From Udeniomyces pyricola (Eukaryota > Basidiomycota > Tremellomycetes > Cystofilobasidiales > Mrakiaceae), in the NCBI GenBank assembly GCA_039545295.1, contig BCIK01000028.1, positions 276,587-340,586 on the forward strand: a DNA stretch of 64,000 bases, in the 5' to 3' direction. The notes beneath the pieces were generated by a model. That model was given only the letters and a program-made list of their open reading frames with translations, ran no database searches and was not told the DNA's origin. Each line of letters starts with the position of its first letter. Position 1 is the first letter of the stretch. Of the stretch, positions 61,676 to 64,000 are shown piece after piece. Position numbers and translations under genes: made by a program.

Positions 61676-64000
61676 CAAGTTCATTATCAAGTGAGTTGCA
61701 AGAAGACTCTCGCAGAGCGTCCAGCTCAAGCGGAGAGCGTAAGTCGGCAGGGCGGTAAAAACAAGGGGGGGAGGGGCTTGCCTTAAATAGTCAGAATAGA
61801 ATGATCGTAGGGTCACTGGATAAGAAGCCGGAGGGCGGAAGACTGTGTAGTATACCCTAACATGCTTTAGAGACTCCATGGGTATGGACGTCTGGAAAAG
61901 AAGATGTCATTGTTATCAACCCGAGAGAGGCTGGCTCGATCGAGGGATCGGCGTATGGGGACAGCATCTGTGATAGGTAAAAACAGTGTCGGTTTGGAGA
62001 TGCTGTGAGCTCATGGCTTGTACACAGTAAGAAAGTATGGAGACAAGCCTGTTTCGGAGGTGATGTGAGCGGTCAGGAAAGCAAAGGCCGAGTGAATGAC
62101 GCGACTTTTTCGAAAAGTACATTGTGAGCCGAGGATCGAGGGATTAATAATGACCTTCTTTTCCCTATAAGTAGCGGAAGACAGGAAAAAGCATGATTTA
62201 TAGATGATGCCGAGCCAAACTGCTCAGGGGACAACGAGAGCCGAGGCAAGAAAGAAGGAAAGAAGACAAATGTCGGAAGGTCGGTCGGGAAGAGCAAGAT
62301 AAGGGTCGCCTGAAGACGTATATACCGACCCTTCAAGCTCGGGATGACCATTGAGACCCGGGACAGTCTGACCTGAAGCATCCAGTCTGAGGACAAGCAA
62401 AGTAGTGACCGACTTCTGATCAGAGCCTTTGTTGGCTCTGTAGACTGGCTGAAAGTGAAGAAAGGGGAACTCGTACTAGCTAAGGTCAGGTGTGGCTGCC
62501 AAGAGCCAGATGGACAGGATGAGAGTGGAAGCAACATCGTAGCAGGAGCAGAGCCATTTTCCTGGCGTACTGAAGGCGATGATGGGCAAGACAGACGCAA
62601 ACGGGATCCTCGAAGTGTAACAAAGCAGCAGGAAAGAGAAAGCGACCTTTGACATGGTCCTCGCGTCCCTTCCGAAACACTCTTGAAGAAGCTCGTCGTC
62701 GCATCGTCGAAAGTAAAGCCCAGGCGGATGCTGTATGCTTCATCCATACTCGTTGGACCGACATGACCTGTTAGAGTACACAGAGGCGTCAAAAGCGGAC
62801 GCAGGATGATTACGTTGAAGCAACGTCGGAGTGGTCCCAACGTCATTAGCGGCAGCCTGATCGCGAGCGAAGGTCCAAAAGAGGCAGGGAAAGAGGAATG
62901 TAAGAAGTAGGATAGAGATGAAAGGTGACATGAAACCTCGACGATGTTATGATCTGATGCGTATGGAAAGTGAGATATAGGCGTTATGGAAGAGGCAACG
63001 GTACGCGCTAGAGGTCAGTATGAGAGAGGACGAGAACAGAACCCGGCACTTTCTACAGAGAGGGACGCACATCACCAGCTCGACCTGAGGAAGGTGCAAG
63101 ATCATTCATTGCCAGTCAGTATCGGGAATCTATGAGATTGATACGCGAGATGCCTGCCGAATGATCAGGCTGGCTTATGAGGAGCGTGGAGCATGACAGA
63201 TTGTGGGAGTCGAGGTCGTCGCAGGCTAGCTGTGCTGAACGGGCCATGAATGGACGCCGAGATGGACGGGTATGGTATTTGTAAGCCGGTGGTTGGGAAA
63301 TCGGCTTCCATTGATGATGGAGTGGCAGGTAAACATGTCAGGCTATGGAAACAGTGGTCGAGACGACGGCAGAGCGTGAGATAGTTAGAAATGGAGTACT
63401 GGTGAACGTTGGCACTGAAGGCAAGAGACAAGCGAAGGCAGCCGACGCCAGGCGCGGCTGGTGAGGACTGTGAGGTACGTGGCCAGATTACACGCGCGTT
63501 GACCTGTCTGTACATGGATTGTGGACCTATGCAAGTGCCGCTTGACGCGTTCTATCGATTCGTCAGTTCCCAAAGTACTGCATGAGCCCATGAGCTCATG
63601 GGCCCAAGTGCCAGATCGTAAGTCAAACAACCTTGCTGCTTGCTGGCCTCGTGCCAACTTCCATCTCAACCCCCTCTCCCGTCATCCATCTTCCACCTCA
63701 ATCCCCTCTACTGTACTAAATGTTACGATTAGCTGCTTCCCGGTATGAGTCTTGTGGATTGTGGATCAGAGGTATTGCATTGATTGATGTAGCTAGAGGT
63801 AGAAAGTATTACAGGCTTATATAGCTAAAGAGAAAGGACCATGGAAGGTTCCAAGATGTTCCATGGATGAGTAATACAAAGAGTTAACAATAGATTCCGC
63901 ATGGAATGTTCCATGCTGACTAAGCTTCCTTCTTCCGACGCCACAGCCTTTTACTCCCATTCAATGTCCGCTCTCTCGTCGCCACAATGCCTATTCTCAA
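61676..64000. other. Right-edge gene-poor region
   Basis: No gene supported. Part may be eroded retroelement sequence upstream of the pol fragment, but no gag or protease motif is convincing. The last 200 bp hold the dyads listed separately. Confidence 0.5.
63816..63913. promoter_or_regulatory. TATA-like box with two heat-shock-element-like dyads
   Basis: A TATA-like cttatatag lies at 63816-63824. It is followed by ggaaggttcc (63843-63852) and ggaatgttcc (63903-63912), both fitting the nGAAnnTTCn unit of heat-shock elements, with a further ttcc/gga pair between them. The 13-bp blocks atggaa(g/t)gttcca begin exactly 60 bp apart. It could be the promoter of a gene beyond the window or part of a long terminal repeat. 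Confidence 0.5.

Noticed and set aside
61900..62850. Long minus-strand open frame upstream of the gypsy pol fragment
   Set aside because: I could not recognise gag, protease or any host domain; codon content looks non-coding.

Overview
The window is nuclear DNA of a basidiomycete fungus, probably a yeast or dimorphic form. The evidence is dense, intron-rich genes with short introns (mostly about 50-370 nt, GT-AG, with a few GC-AG), mixed strands, pyrimidine-rich promoters and clear fungal orthologues such as ICE2, PET117, KHD4 and SEC72. I see no bacterial operons, rRNA, tRNA or CRISPR. Exon structures were built by hand from open frames, splice sites and family similarity; all joins given keep the frame, but none is backed by transcripts.

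Layout: 0.7-2.5 kb SEC72 (-); 3.5-5.8 kb NMN adenylyltransferase (+); 6.5-8.1 kb NTF2 (+); 9.0-11.8 kb NOP7/pescadillo (-); 12.5-15.2 kb Dal5-family MFS transporter (+); 15.4-16.5 kb unknown Ser/Pro-rich protein (-); 16.9-19.0 kb candidate OB-fold protein (-); 19.6-22.4 kb class II DAHP synthase (-); 22.8-25.9 kb pyruvate kinase (-); 26.8-28.3 kb myosin essential light chain (-); 28.8-30.1 kb mitochondrial ribosomal protein bL28m (+); 30.7-33.6 kb PRP17 (+); 34.1-35.3 kb unknown, probably mitochondrial protein (-); 35.6-38.6 kb AIP1 (+); 39.5-44.7 kb multi-KH protein of the KHD4 family (+); 45.3-47.0 kb ICE2 (-); 48.1-50.8 kb unknown seven-span membrane protein (-); 51.3-52.0 kb MAPEG-family protein (-); 52.5-53.8 kb unknown Ser-rich protein (+); 54.0-56.1 kb PP2C phosphatase PTC6 (-); 56.6-57.1 kb PET117 (+).

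From 57.1 kb to the right end the window is gene-poor. It holds a frameshifted Ty3/gypsy pol fragment (60.6-61.7 kb), one copy of a diverged repeat shared with 47.7 kb, and at the far right a pair of heat-shock-element-like dyads near a TATA-like box.

Most genes are unrelated housekeeping functions. Mitochondrial functions recur (bL28m, PTC6, PET117, the unknown protein at 34-35 kb), and actin/myosin functions appear twice (light chain, AIP1), but nothing suggests a cluster that works as a pathway. The least explained items are the 613-residue OB-fold candidate, the seven-span protein with a poly-Ala tail, the unknown targeted protein at 34-35 kb, and the repeat pair.
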